From Pseudomonadota bacterium (GTDB lineage Bacteria; Pseudomonadota; Gammaproteobacteria; Burkholderiales; Burkholderiaceae_C), in assembly GCA_018241225.1 (NCBI GenBank), contig JAFEEG010000016.1:1-64000 (forward strand): a stretch of DNA of 64,000 bases, in the 5' to 3' direction. Shown here one piece after another: positions 1 through 8,379 of the stretch. Both the position numbers and the translations under genes were made by a program. Within the stretch, counting starts at the first letter, position 1. Each line of letters starts with the position of its first letter. The notes beneath the pieces are model-generated. The model made no database searches, had not been told where the DNA came from, and worked only from the letters and a program-made list of their open reading frames with translations.

Positions 1-189
1 CTTCTCGATCTTGGCCTCGCGCAGTGCAATCTCGCGGTCCTTGCGCTGCAGTAGCGCGTCGCGCTCGGCCAGTTGCTGCTCCTGGTCCTGCAGGCGCTGG
101 CGCAGCTGGGCGATCAGCGCGACCGCCTCGGCGGACAGTCCCGAGGGATTCGCTGCAGGAAGATCGCGCATGCCAAACATGCGTTGCAT
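1..189 (-). CDS. tnpC: IS66 transposase TnpC, N-terminal part (runs off window)
   Basis: The frame reads MQRMFGMRDLPAANPSGLSA, followed by a glutamine- and arginine-rich coiled-coil stretch (QLRQRLQDQEQQLAERDALL). This is the usual N-terminal leucine-zipper-like region of IS66 transposases, ahead of the zinc finger and DDE domain that would lie to the left of base 1. It follows tnpB, as in other IS66 elements. An alternative in-frame ATG lies at 216; neither start has a clear ribosome binding site, and translational coupling to tnpB is likely. Because the gene is cut by the window edge, whether the transposase is intact cannot be judged. Confidence 0.7.
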   Translation of the reverse strand, partial: MQRMFGMRDLPAANPSGLSAEAVALIAQLRQRLQDQEQQLAERDALLQRKDREIALREAKIEK

Positions 190-265
190 GGTGCCAGAGC
201 GCGCCGATGCAAACATCGGCACATGCACCGTCAACGCATGGACGGGCGGCCTTGCACCCAGCCCC

Positions 266-604
266 TCAGGCTCGCGTGATGACGCTCAGCTCGGGAAGGC
301 GCTGCCAGGGCAGGCCCAGGACCAAGGCGTCGAACTGCGCAGGTGTGAGCGACAGCAAAGGCGTCGTGTGGGTCGCGCCCGGCCAGACGAAGCGCCCCGC
401 GTTGAGCCGGCGCGCCGCGCACCACACGCCGAAGCCGTCGTGCACCAGCAGCTTGACACGCGTGCCGCGGGCGTTCGCGAACAGGTAGCCATGGTGCGCC
501 TGCGCCGCGCCGAAGACTTGCACAACGCGCGCCAACAGGCGCTCGGCGCCGGCGCGCATGTCGATAGGGTCGGCGGCCAGCCACATCGCGTCAATGCGGA
601 TCAT
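266..604 (-). CDS. tnpB: IS66 accessory protein TnpB (Orf2)
   Basis: A 112-residue protein. Diagnostic stretches are MWLAADPIDMRAGAERLLA near the N-terminus, HHGYLFANARGTRVKLLVHD in the centre, and FVWPGATHTTPLLSLTPAQF towards the C-terminus. This is the IS66 Orf2/TnpB family, which is required for transposition of these elements though its exact role is unclear. The ATG at 604 overlaps the tnpA stop by four bases (ATGA). A longer frame extends upstream, but the homology begins at this methionine. Confidence 0.9.
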   Translation of the reverse strand: MIRIDAMWLAADPIDMRAGAERLLARVVQVFGAAQAHHGYLFANARGTRVKLLVHDGFGVWCAARRLNAGRFVWPGATHTTPLLSLTPAQFDALVLGLPWQRLPELSVITRA

Positions 605-1029
605 CGCAGCAGCTCGCGCATCCACGCAGCGCAATCGCCAGCAGCGCCTGCGGGCCAGCTCACCGTGACTGTCGTCGGCCCACGCCGCAGCTCGATGCGA
701 ATGTCCGGGGCCTGAACCGCGGGCGTCGGCGCCGGCAAGCTGACCGGGACGAAGACGGTCTTGGGCTCTGGCGTCTTGGCTGCACCATCGACGTGCGCGC
801 GCACGACCTCGCTCCTTGGCTTCATCTCCGCCTCGTGCACCCATCGCCGAAGCAGGTTGGCGTTGATGCCGTGGGCCATCGCCACCGCAGCCATAGACAT
901 GCCCGGCCGCGCACAGGCCGCCACCGCATCGGCCTTGAACTCATCGCTGTGCGCGCGGCGGCGCACACGCGCACCGGGTTGTTGATCGGGGATAGTGTTC
1001 ACGAGTCCACCAAGAGTTGAGATGGACAC
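601..1029 (-). CDS. tnpA: IS66 accessory protein TnpA (transposase_8-type helix-turn-helix)
   Basis: A short basic protein with a helix-turn-helix of the IS3/IS66 OrfA type: RRAHSDEFKADAVAACARPG followed by SMAAVAMAHGINANLLRRWV. The C-terminal half contains APDIRIELRRGPTTVTVSWP, typical of IS66 TnpA. I chose the GTG at 1029 because AGGAG lies three bases upstream; a GTG at 1002, also preceded by a purine-rich stretch, and a TTG at 1059 are in-frame alternatives. It overlaps tnpB by four bases. Confidence 0.85.
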   Translation of the reverse strand: MSISTLGGLVNTIPDQQPGARVRRRAHSDEFKADAVAACARPGMSMAAVAMAHGINANLLRRWVHEAEMKPRSEVVRAHVDGAAKTPEPKTVFVPVSLPAPTPAVQAPDIRIELRRGPTTVTVSWPAGAAGDCAAWMRELLR

Positions 1030-1081
1030 GAGACTCCTATGCTCCGAGCATGCTTTCAAGATGGTCGGACTGGACGCTCAC

Positions 1082-1371
1082 GAACATTGAAGCGCGTTTG
1101 CCAATTGTTGAAGGAAGAGGACGGAAACGTTCCCGCTGCCTCGCTCGAGACTACCCAGGCGACGTTCGGAAACGCGGGCGAGATACGCGACTCGCTTTCG
1201 TGCCAGCCCACGGTTCGCGCGAAAGCGGCGCGCACGTTCACCCATGTCAATCAACAAAGGGTGACGCGGTTCGCTGCACTGGACTTGAGCGCACTCATCT
1301 CTTGTCTGATTTGATCCGCCCCTCACGCGCTTGCTCGTGGAAGCGTTTGCATCTGAGCCAGGCAGCGCCAT
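1082..1371 (-). pseudogene. N-terminal fragment of a BoxR-like transcriptional regulator, cut by IS66
   Basis: The translated stretch MGERARRFRANRGLARKRVA, then YLARVSERRLGSLERGSGNV and SVLFLQQLANAL, matches the helix-turn-helix of BoxR/BzdR regulators (family pattern GERVR.LRARRGMTRK, then SGVSERYLAQLE.GQGN.S). These are XRE-type proteins with a C-terminal shikimate-kinase-like domain that sense benzoyl-CoA. Here homology stops at about base 1085 and the frame closes at a TGA inside the predicted IS terminus, so the effector domain is missing. The start is uncertain; ATG at 1371 or 1245 are options, and homology begins near 1263. The fragment sits directly downstream of the nitrilase gene. 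It is inferred to be non-functional unless the HTH alone retains activity. Confidence 0.65.
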
Positions 1372-1476
1372 GTGGAAGCGAGCGGGCGGCTCGGGGATAT
1401 GGGTTGCGCGCAACAACTGGCGAAGAATTCTGTCCTTGTGAGGACAACCCATTCAACTGTTGGCGCGCTTGCCCGA

Positions 1477-2481
1477 CTATTCGGCGTTGAGTCCCGACGA
1501 GTTGTACTCGCTGGGGTCAGTGTTGAAAGAATGCACGCGAACCGCCGGTTTGGAGTTGAGTAGCAAACGGACGACATCCGGCCTGGAGTAGTGGCCGGTC
1601 GGGTCATAGGCTGCCTTGGCGACGCCGATGAATCCCAAGTCGACATCTGCATACAGCAGACCCTCTTGGTCTTCAGGTATGGGCTCGCACAGCGGCTTGG
1701 CGTCGGGGCCAAAAATTTGTGCGAAGCCACCGCCCTTGAGCAACAACTGTTTCTTGGTCGGAGTGTCCGCGAGCATGTCCAGCATTGCGTCGGAGACTAA
1801 TGCGCAAGGCGCCAAGACGTAGCAGCCGCCCTCGAGTGCATAAACCTGGCTTGCCGCAAGGTTCGCCTCCGCGCTCAGTTGGAACGCCGCGCCACGATAG
1901 ACCGAGAAGCTCGGCCACGCTGCCACGTGGACCTGCTCGTGCTGGGAGTACATCGCGTACTTGCTGAGGGGCTGGATATGCTCCGCACAAGAGAGGGCCC
2001 CAAGACGGCCAATACTGGTTTGGTGGACGGCTAAATGGCTTCCATCGCCTTCTCCGTAGACCGTCCGTTCCGCGTGGGTTGGCTTCAGTTTGCGGCGCGT
2101 GGCGACCACTTCTCCTGCGTCATTGATGATGGCTTGGGCGATGTAGAGCGTGCCGCCCTCGCGTTCACAGAAGCCAAGCACGACATAAATTTTGTTCTTG
2201 GCGGCTGCTTGACGCAGGCGGTCCCACTGAGGACTTCCGACTACCAGCGCATTTTCGAAGTGACGCTGGACAAACTGCATGCCCCACGCCGGCGAGTCCA
2301 GCCAAATCCACCATGGGTAGCCGGGCAACCAAACCTCTGGAAACGCGATGAGTTTTGCTCCGTTCTTCGCGGCCTCCTGAATCAGGCCGATGGCTTTGTC
2401 GATGCCCTTGTCCAGATTCAAGAATTCAGGCGCTGCCTGGACCGCTGCGACCTTGTACTTCGTCGTTTCAGCACTGCTCAC
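1477..2481 (-). CDS. arylacetonitrilase-type nitrilase (mandelonitrile-hydrolysing candidate)
   Basis: 334 residues of the nitrilase superfamily branch 1, hydrolysing nitriles to carboxylic acid and ammonia in the cytoplasm. The catalytic triad is visible: Glu49 in [19 protein letters not shown], Lys133 in [19 protein letters not shown], and Cys165 in [19 protein letters not shown]. The sequence around these, and the [13 protein letters not shown] tail, closely resembles Pseudomonas arylacetonitrilases that convert mandelonitrile to mandelate with some mandelamide. Length is slightly short of the usual ~350. It is transcribed away from the LysR gene, with a 91-base leader containing GTTACATAT (see the operator entry at 3499). 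The context (mandelate racemase, mandelate dehydrogenase, amidase) supports an aromatic alpha-hydroxynitrile substrate; the exact substrate is inference. Confidence 0.9.
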   Translation of the reverse strand: MSSAETTKYKVAAVQAAPEFLNLDKGIDKAIGLIQEAAKNGAKLIAFPEVWLPGYPWWIWLDSPAWGMQFVQRHFENALVVGSPQWDRLRQAAAKNKIYVVLGFCEREGGTLYIAQAIINDAGEVVATRRKLKPTHAERTVYGEGDGSHLAVHQTSIGRLGALSCAEHIQPLSKYAMYSQHEQVHVAAWPSFSVYRGAAFQLSAEANLAASQVYALEGGCYVLAPCALVSDAMLDMLADTPTKKQLLLKGGGFAQIFGPDAKPLCEPIPEDQEGLLYADVDLGFIGVAKAAYDPTGHYSRPDVVRLLLNSKPAVRVHSFNTDPSEYNSSGLNAE

Positions 2482-2572
2482 GTCAGTCTCCTCGTGGTGG
2501 GGAAATAGACTGTAGAAATTAACGTGACAAGCGCAAATCGATGACGTCGCTGTTACATATTCAAGCCGTCAC

Positions 2573-3490
2573 CTACAAACTGCTGAGCGTTTGAATCATC
2601 TCTTCGCGAAGCCATCGGTGGGCAGCGGACCCTTCAGACCGCACGTGCCAATGCAGGCGAACCTCAAAGCCCGGCAACTCCACCGGAATCTCCGCAACCT
2701 GCAACTTGCGCTCCTTTGCAAAGAGCTTAGCCACCCGCTCGGGCAACGCAACAAATAGGTCGCTGCCTTCAACAAGCGTCGGAAGCACCGAGAACTGAGG
2801 AACCAGCGCGACAACGTTGCGGCGTACTCCTCTTTGGGAGAGCGCACTTTCGATGAGCGCGTGTCCCGAGACTGGAGACGTCACCATGACATGGCGCGCT
2901 TGTATGAAGTCATCCAAGCGAAGGCCGCCGTTAGGCAATGGATAGTCGCTGGACAGCAGGCAGACGTACCGCTCGGTGAAGAGGAGCGCTTCTCGGGTGT
3001 GTTCGTGGAGGTGGGGAAGGTTGCCTAGCGCGAAATCCAACGAGCCAGTTGCCAGGTCGTTCATGACCGTCTCGGAGAGCTGCATGAACTCAGCCTGGAG
3101 CCGCGGCGCCACAGTCTGCAGCCGGCGCAGCAAAGGAGGGATGAAGAACAGCGCGCCAATGTCCGAAGTGGCAAATCGGAAGCGTCGGGCCGACGTTCGG
3201 GGGTCGAAGTCTTGCTGCGCCTCAAGCGTGCCCTCAATCGTCGAGAGCGCCACGCTCAGTTGCTCGTGCAGTCGCTCTGCAAGGGCCGAAGGAGTTAGTC
3301 CTTGAGCGCTGCGAGCGAACAATCGGTCGTCATATAGCTCGCGAAGCCTCGATAGGGCATGGCTCACGGTGGGCTGGGTGAGACCCAGTCGCTCAGCAGC
3401 CTGCGTGACGCTCCTGGTCTCGTAGATGGCGATGAAAGCCCTGACCAAGTTCAGGTCGAAGTGGACTGGCGGGCTGCTTTTCACGTTCAT
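2573..3490 (-). CDS. LysR-family transcriptional regulator
   Basis: 305 residues from the ATG at 3490. The N-terminal winged helix reads FDLNLVRAFIAIYETRSVTQ, AAERLGLTQPTVSHALSRLR, then ELYDDRLFARSAQGLTPSAL, the NodD/NahR-like subgroup. The rest is the LysR substrate-binding domain. A frame extends further upstream, but MNVKSSPP is where LysR proteins begin. It is divergent from the iorA-like operon, with a 101-base shared promoter region carrying an inverted repeat. It also reads in the same direction as, and just upstream of, the nitrilase gene. By analogy with divergent LysR genes it probably controls the 3.6-13.8 kb operon. The inducer is unknown, with a mandelate or phenylglyoxylate signal plausible. 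Confidence 0.92.
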   Translation of the reverse strand: MNVKSSPPVHFDLNLVRAFIAIYETRSVTQAAERLGLTQPTVSHALSRLRELYDDRLFARSAQGLTPSALAERLHEQLSVALSTIEGTLEAQQDFDPRTSARRFRFATSDIGALFFIPPLLRRLQTVAPRLQAEFMQLSETVMNDLATGSLDFALGNLPHLHEHTREALLFTERYVCLLSSDYPLPNGGLRLDDFIQARHVMVTSPVSGHALIESALSQRGVRRNVVALVPQFSVLPTLVEGSDLFVALPERVAKLFAKERKLQVAEIPVELPGFEVRLHWHVRSEGSAAHRWLREEMIQTLSSL

Positions 3491-3498
3491 CGTTGCCT

Positions 3499-3524
3499 TC
3501 GATATGTAACACGTATTGTATCGA
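3499..3524. promoter_or_regulatory. candidate LysR operator between regulator and iorA-like operon
   Basis: Perfect 6-bp inverted repeat TCGATA (3499-3504) and TATCGA (3519-3524) separated by 14 bases, inside the 101-bp divergent promoter. The size and position are typical of LysR recognition sites. The nonamer ATATGTAAC at 3502-3510 recurs in inverted form (GTTACATAT) at 2552-2560, in front of the nitrilase gene, hinting that the same regulator may act at both places. Confidence 0.45.
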
Positions 3525-3591
3525 TAGGAAGAATGAAGGGTCAAACTTAGCATTCCTGCACCACGAGCCGCAAATCAGGAGACACATAGTT

Positions 3592-5712
3592 ATGGAGCGT
3601 TCATTCGCTGGCGAAGTGCGGTCGCTCGCACTTGGAAAAGGCCAAACCTTCCACGGAGAGGGCATCTTGGCGGTGACGAAGGCCCTGTTGCAATCGGGAG
3701 TCAGCTATATCGGCGGCTACCAGGGCGCTCCAGTTTCCCACCTGATTGACGTCCTGGGCGATTCGAAAGACCTGCTGAACGACCTCGGCATCTATTTCGA
3801 GGGGAGTGCATCCGAGGCAGGTGCCGCGGCCATGCTCGGCGCCTCCATCAACTACCCCGTTCGTGGAGCCGTGACGTGGAAGAGCACCGTTGGTACCAAC
3901 GTGGCCTCCGACGCGCTATCCAACCTAGCCTCGGCCGGCGTGAAGGGCGGAGCGCTCGTCATCTTGGGCGAAGACTACGGCGAGGGCTCCAGCATCATCC
4001 AGGAGCGCACTCACGCGTTTGCGATGAAGTCACAGATGTGGCTGATGGACCCTCGACCGAATCTGACATCCATCGTGAACTCGGTGGAACGCAGTTTCGA
4101 GCTTTCCGAGGCCAGCAACACGCCCGTCATGCTTCAGCTTCGCATCCGAGCCTGCCATGTCCACGGTACCTTCGAGTGCAAAGACAACCGCGGTCCAAGA
4201 ATCTCGACGCGCGATGTCATCGATGCGCCGACCTTCGACTACTCGCGCATCAATCTTCCGCCCTCCATCTATGAGCACGAACGCCAAAAGGTTGAGGAGC
4301 GCTGGCCGGCGGCGGTGAAGTTCATCCGCGAGAACAAGGTGAATGAGCAGTTCGCCGGTGACCTCGCCGACATCGGCATCGTCGTCCAAGGTGGGCTATA
4401 CAACAGCACCATCCGCGCGTTGCAGCAACTCGACCTCGCCGACGAATTCGGCGTGTCGCGCATCCCCCTCTACGTGCTCAACGTTGTGTACCCGCTCGTT
4501 CCGGACGAGTTCCTGGAGTTCTGCAGCGGCAAGCGCGCCGTGCTCCTCGTCGAGGAAGGGCAGCCCAACTACATCGAGGAATCACTGCAAGCGGCGTTGC
4601 GTCGGGCGGACGTGCCGACGCTCCTTCATGGCAAGGACGTGCTGCCCATGGCAGGTGAGTACTCCGGCGAGGTATTGCTGCCAGGTATCGCCCGCTTCCT
4701 GAAGGAGGCGCAGCCGGAAGGCCTCGACACTCGCAATGCGACCGCTGTTGCCAATGCGATGGCCGACGACAAGGAGCGCTCCAAGCAAGCACTTGGAGTT
4801 CCTGTCCCCAACCGTCCCCCAGGCTTTTGCATCGGTTGCCCGGAGCGTCCGGTGTTCTCTGCAATCAAGCAGCTTCAGGCAGAGGTTGGGAACGTGCACG
4901 TGAATGCCGATATCGGCTGCCACACGTTCGGAACACTTCCTCCGTTCAATGTGGGCAGCACCGTGCTCGGCTACGGTCTGGGGCTTGCAAGCTCTTCGGG
5001 CATTGGCCCGCTGCTCCCCAACCGGACCATCAGCATCATGGGCGACGGGGGCTTCTGGCACAACGGTTTCACCAGTGGTGTCGTCAACGCCGTCTACAAC
5101 AACCAGGACTCGGTCTTGGTCATCCTGAAGAACGGCTACACGTCCGCGACCGGCACGCAGGCAATTCCCTCGTCGCCGTCGCAGCCTTCGTCCAAGCCCC
5201 TCACGCTGGACATTGAGAAGGCTCTTCGCGGCGTCGGCGTGAAGTGGATTCGCACAGTCGGCAGCTACCGCGTTGAGGATATGGTCGAAACCCTCCGCGA
5301 AGCGATGACGACTAGTGAAGGCGGCCTCAAGGTCATCCTCGCGGACGGCGAGTGCCAGCTGGAGCGCCAGAGGCGAATCAAGCCCCAGATTGCCAAGCAG
5401 CTGAAAGCGGGGGAGCGCGTCGTTCGCACCAGGTTTGGCATCGACGACGACGTTTGCACCGGGGACCACTCCTGCATCCGCCTGTCGGGGTGTCCTTCCC
5501 TCACCATCAAGCCGAACCCCAGTGCCTTGCGCACAGACCCGGTCGCGACCGTCAACACTGGTTGCGTAGGCTGCGGTCTGTGCGGCGAGAACGCCCACGC
5601 GGCTGTGCTTTGCCCGTCGTTCTACAAGGCCGAGGTTGTTCAGAACGCCACGCGTTTCGAGCGCTTCATGGCAAAGGTGCGCGGTGCAGTTGTGGAGGCG
5701 CTTGCAGCATGA
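3592..5712 (+). CDS. iorA: 2-oxoacid:ferredoxin oxidoreductase, indolepyruvate (IorA) type alpha subunit
   Basis: 706 residues. The ThDP-binding half carries GDGGFWHNG at residues 484-492, followed by VLVILKNGYTSATG. The N-terminal half has the pyruvate-ferredoxin-type core (GGYQGAPVSHLIDVL), and the middle has the IorA-type CIGCPERPVF. The C-terminus carries an iron-sulfur module: Cys from about 622 in CTGDHSCIRLSGCP, and CVGCGLCGENAHAAVLC from about 659. The family catalyses CoA-dependent oxidative decarboxylation of aryl-2-oxoacids to aryl-acyl-CoA with reduction of an electron carrier. ATG 3592 has GGAG about 14 bases upstream; a longer frame begins inside the operator and was rejected. 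It is the first gene of the mandelate operon and overlaps iorB by ATGA. Phenylglyoxylate as substrate, giving benzoyl-CoA, is inferred from context only. Confidence 0.9.
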   Translation: MERSFAGEVRSLALGKGQTFHGEGILAVTKALLQSGVSYIGGYQGAPVSHLIDVLGDSKDLLNDLGIYFEGSASEAGAAAMLGASINYPVRGAVTWKSTVGTNVASDALSNLASAGVKGGALVILGEDYGEGSSIIQERTHAFAMKSQMWLMDPRPNLTSIVNSVERSFELSEASNTPVMLQLRIRACHVHGTFECKDNRGPRISTRDVIDAPTFDYSRINLPPSIYEHERQKVEERWPAAVKFIRENKVNEQFAGDLADIGIVVQGGLYNSTIRALQQLDLADEFGVSRIPLYVLNVVYPLVPDEFLEFCSGKRAVLLVEEGQPNYIEESLQAALRRADVPTLLHGKDVLPMAGEYSGEVLLPGIARFLKEAQPEGLDTRNATAVANAMADDKERSKQALGVPVPNRPPGFCIGCPERPVFSAIKQLQAEVGNVHVNADIGCHTFGTLPPFNVGSTVLGYGLGLASSSGIGPLLPNRTISIMGDGGFWHNGFTSGVVNAVYNNQDSVLVILKNGYTSATGTQAIPSSPSQPSSKPLTLDIEKALRGVGVKWIRTVGSYRVEDMVETLREAMTTSEGGLKVILADGECQLERQRRIKPQIAKQLKAGERVVRTRFGIDDDVCTGDHSCIRLSGCPSLTIKPNPSALRTDPVATVNTGCVGCGLCGENAHAAVLCPSFYKAEVVQNATRFERFMAKVRGAVVEALAA

Positions 5713-7190
5713 CCCGTCCTGTTTGCGTTCTTGTCGCCGCAATGGGCGGCGAAGGTGGTGGTGTCCTCGCTGACTGGCTCATCGACGCCTCGACTCATGC
5801 TGACTTTCCGGTGCAAAGCACTTCGGTTCCGGGCGTTGCGCAGAGAACTGGCGCGACGACCTACTACATCGAGATATTTCCGCGCTCGCGCTCTGACCTG
5901 GCCGGACAAGACCCGGTGCTGTCTTTGACGCCCACACCTGGTCAGGTCGACATCGTGGCCGCGTCTGAGCTCGTGGAAGCGGGCCGCTCAATCCAGAACG
6001 GCTTTGTCGACCCCCAACGAACGACACTGGTGACTTCGACTCACCGCGAATACGCGGTGTCGGAAAAGATGGCGATGGGCGACGGGCGCATCGATAGCAG
6101 CCGCATCATCGAAGCCGCTACTCAAAGAAGCCGCCGGGCAGTCATCTTCGATATGCGTGTCCTGGCGCAGCAGAACGGTACTGTCATCAACACTGTGATG
6201 TTTGGCGCCATGGCGGGAGCAGGCGTCCTCCCGTTTGACCGCGCTGCGTGCGAGGAAGCCATCCGACGTTCAGGCAAGGCCGTCGAGGCAAGCTTGAAGG
6301 GATTCGCAGCTGGATTCGACGCTGCTGAGGGGCGTCGTACCGCCCTGGAAAAGCTTGACTCGGCGATTCGGGCGAAGCCGGAGATGCCTCAACGCGTCCG
6401 CCGCTTACCGGAATCGTTGCACGAGGTGGTCGGCGCAGGTGCCGCGCTCACCGCGGAATACCAGGACCAGCGCTACGCAGACCTCTACCTCGACCGTGTT
6501 GAGCGGTTGATGGCGCGCGCCTCTCAAGGAGGCGAAGTTGCTCTCAACGCTGTTCGTGAAGCAGCCAGATACCTCGCGCTCTGGATGTCGTATGAGGACG
6601 TGATTCGCGTTGCTCACCTCAAGACGCGCCGCGAGCGTCTTGACCGCGTCCGTCGCGAAGTTGGAGCGCGCAGCGGCGAGCCCATCCAGATGACCGAGTA
6701 CCTCAAGCCTGGCTTGGATGAGATGGCGTCGGTACTTCCGCCCAAGCTCGCCGCCTGGCTGCGACGGAAGGCGGCTGGCAAGGACTGGCATCGAGGGATG
6801 TACATCCGCACGGACACCATCAAGGGTTTCCTGATGCTTTGTGGCCTGCGCAGTCTGCGCCCGCTACGCAGGCATATGTCGAGATATGTCGAGGAGCAAG
6901 CTGGCATTGAAAAGTGGCTGTCCGCCGTGGAGGCCGCAATGCCAGAGGCCCTCGCCGTTGAGGTGGCCTTGTGCGGAAATCTGGTCAAGGGCTACGGTGA
7001 AACGAGTCGGCGCGGCCATCGGAACCTCGACGCCATTCTCAAGCAGGTCAGCGAAGGAGCCGATGCCGAGAAAGTACGAACTGCTCGGGTCGCTGCTCTG
7101 GCCGACCCAGAGGGCAAGCAACTCTCTGCCGCCATCGGGCAACCCATCATCCGCCCCATCCAAATCGTGAGGCGGAGGCCAGCGAACTGA
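5709..7190 (+). CDS. iorB: IorB-like gamma-domain subunit with C-terminal DUF6537-type extension
   Basis: 493 residues, more than twice the length of classical IorB (~200). Residues 1 to about 190 are the 2-oxoacid:acceptor oxidoreductase gamma domain (VCVLVAAMGGEGGGVLADWL, then QRTGATTYYIEIFP). The remaining ~300 residues (ALWMSYEDVIRVAHLKTRRE, then KDWHRGMYIRTDTIKGFLM) resemble the DUF6537 domain otherwise found at the C-terminus of large single-chain indolepyruvate oxidoreductases of proteobacteria. The start ATG lies within the iorA stop (ATGA), so the two are translationally coupled. It acts with IorA in the cytoplasm. The function of the extension is unknown. Confidence 0.85.
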   Translation: MTRPVCVLVAAMGGEGGGVLADWLIDASTHADFPVQSTSVPGVAQRTGATTYYIEIFPRSRSDLAGQDPVLSLTPTPGQVDIVAASELVEAGRSIQNGFVDPQRTTLVTSTHREYAVSEKMAMGDGRIDSSRIIEAATQRSRRAVIFDMRVLAQQNGTVINTVMFGAMAGAGVLPFDRAACEEAIRRSGKAVEASLKGFAAGFDAAEGRRTALEKLDSAIRAKPEMPQRVRRLPESLHEVVGAGAALTAEYQDQRYADLYLDRVERLMARASQGGEVALNAVREAARYLALWMSYEDVIRVAHLKTRRERLDRVRREVGARSGEPIQMTEYLKPGLDEMASVLPPKLAAWLRRKAAGKDWHRGMYIRTDTIKGFLMLCGLRSLRPLRRHMSRYVEEQAGIEKWLSAVEAAMPEALAVEVALCGNLVKGYGETSRRGHRNLDAILKQVSEGADAEKVRTARVAALADPEGKQLSAAIGQPIIRPIQIVRRRPAN

Positions 7191-7224
7191 TTTCATCCCC
7201 CATCACTAAAAAGGAGACAAAGAA

Positions 7225-8370
7225 ATGAACGAAATTCGACGCAAACTGCTGGCAGCCGCCGCACTGTTTTCCATTGCGGCAACTGCCGCCGCGGCAGATG
7301 GCCCCATCAAGATTGGCGCCATCGTGTCGGCCACTGGTCCTGCTTCCTTCCTCGGCGATCCGCAGCAGAAGACGTTGGAAGAGTACGTCGAGAAAATCAA
7401 CGCCGCCGGCGGCGTTCTTGGCCGCAAGCTCAGCCTGGTCCTGTACGACGATGCGAGTGACGCCAACAAGGCAAACGCATTCGCTCGCCGCCTGATTATT
7501 CAGGATGAGGTGGACGTCATCATCGGTTCGTCCACCACGGGCTCCACGATGGCGATGGTTCCCCAAATCGAGTCGGCCAAGATTCCGGCCGTCTCCCTCG
7601 CTGCTGCATCCGTCATCGTCGAGCCGGTCAAGCCCTACATCTTCAAGATGCCCCACTCGGACCGCATGGCGGCCTACAAGGTGCTGGAGGACATGAAGAA
7701 GCGCGGCTTCACGCAGGTCGGTATGCTGTCGGACACCGGTGGCTTCGGCAAGTCTGGTCGCACCGAGACGCTGAAGGCGGCTGAAGCGCTGGGCATGAAG
7801 GTCGTCGAAGACCAAACTTATGGCGAGAAGGACACGGACATGACGCCGCAGCTGACGCGCGTCAAATCGTCTCCGGCCCAATCTATCCTCGTGTTCGGCA
7901 CGGGTCAGGCCCCGGCCATCATCGCCCGCAACTATCAGCAGCTGGCGATGAAGCAGCCGCTGTACACCACCCACGGCCAGGCATCGCTCGAATTCGTTCG
8001 GATTGCCGGAAAGGCCTCTGAAGGTATCCGCATGCCTTCGCCCGCTCTCCTGATTGCGTCCTCGCTGAACGCTGAAGACCCCCAGCGCAAGGTGAGCGTG
8101 GACTACGCCAAGACTTTCGAGACGAAGTTCAAGATGGACGTCTCCACCTTTGGCGGGTACGCACATGACGCGCTCTATCTGGTCGCCGATGCCATCAAGC
8201 GCGCCGGCAGCACTGACAAGGAGAAGGTTCGCGCGGCAATCGAATCCACTAAGGGTTTCGTTGGCGTGAGTGGCATCTACACGATGACGCCGCAAGACCA
8301 TATGGGCCTGGACAACTCGGCTTTCCGCATGGTCGAGATTACGAACGGCACGTTTAAAGAAGTTCGCTAA
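7225..8370 (+). CDS. HAAT-type ABC transporter periplasmic binding protein (LivJ/LivK family)
   Basis: 381 residues with a clear Sec signal peptide (residues 1-24, cleavage near AAA-DGP). It has the type I periplasmic binding fold characteristic of branched-chain amino acid and aromatic acid importers: PIKIGAIVSATGPASFLGDP, INAAGGVLGRKLSLVLYDD, then GSSTTGSTMAMVPQIE. AAGGAGA lies 7 bases upstream of the ATG. It is the binding component for the LivH/M/G/F set encoded just downstream in the same operon, although mdlB is inserted between them. Ligand inferred from neighbours: mandelate or a related aromatic acid rather than leucine. Confidence 0.88.
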   Translation: MNEIRRKLLAAAALFSIAATAAAADGPIKIGAIVSATGPASFLGDPQQKTLEEYVEKINAAGGVLGRKLSLVLYDDASDANKANAFARRLIIQDEVDVIIGSSTTGSTMAMVPQIESAKIPAVSLAAASVIVEPVKPYIFKMPHSDRMAAYKVLEDMKKRGFTQVGMLSDTGGFGKSGRTETLKAAEALGMKVVEDQTYGEKDTDMTPQLTRVKSSPAQSILVFGTGQAPAIIARNYQQLAMKQPLYTTHGQASLEFVRIAGKASEGIRMPSPALLIASSLNAEDPQRKVSVDYAKTFETKFKMDVSTFGGYAHDALYLVADAIKRAGSTDKEKVRAAIESTKGFVGVSGIYTMTPQDHMGLDNSAFRMVEITNGTFKEVR

Positions 8371-8379
8371 GTTCCGGTG

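Larger units (their letters stand above)
1..1081 (-). mobile_element. IS66-family insertion sequence, one end plus tnpA, tnpB and start of tnpC
   Basis: Three minus-strand genes in the order tnpA, tnpB, tnpC, with a 4-base overlap between the first two, are the standard IS66-family layout. Reading the minus strand from 1081, the sequence begins GTGAGCGTCC. IS66 elements commonly start with GT, so I place the left terminus here by inference. The protein homology of the neighbouring boxR-like gene stops at the same place. The other end lies beyond base 1, so neither the paired terminal repeat nor an 8-bp target duplication can be checked in this window. Confidence 0.75.
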
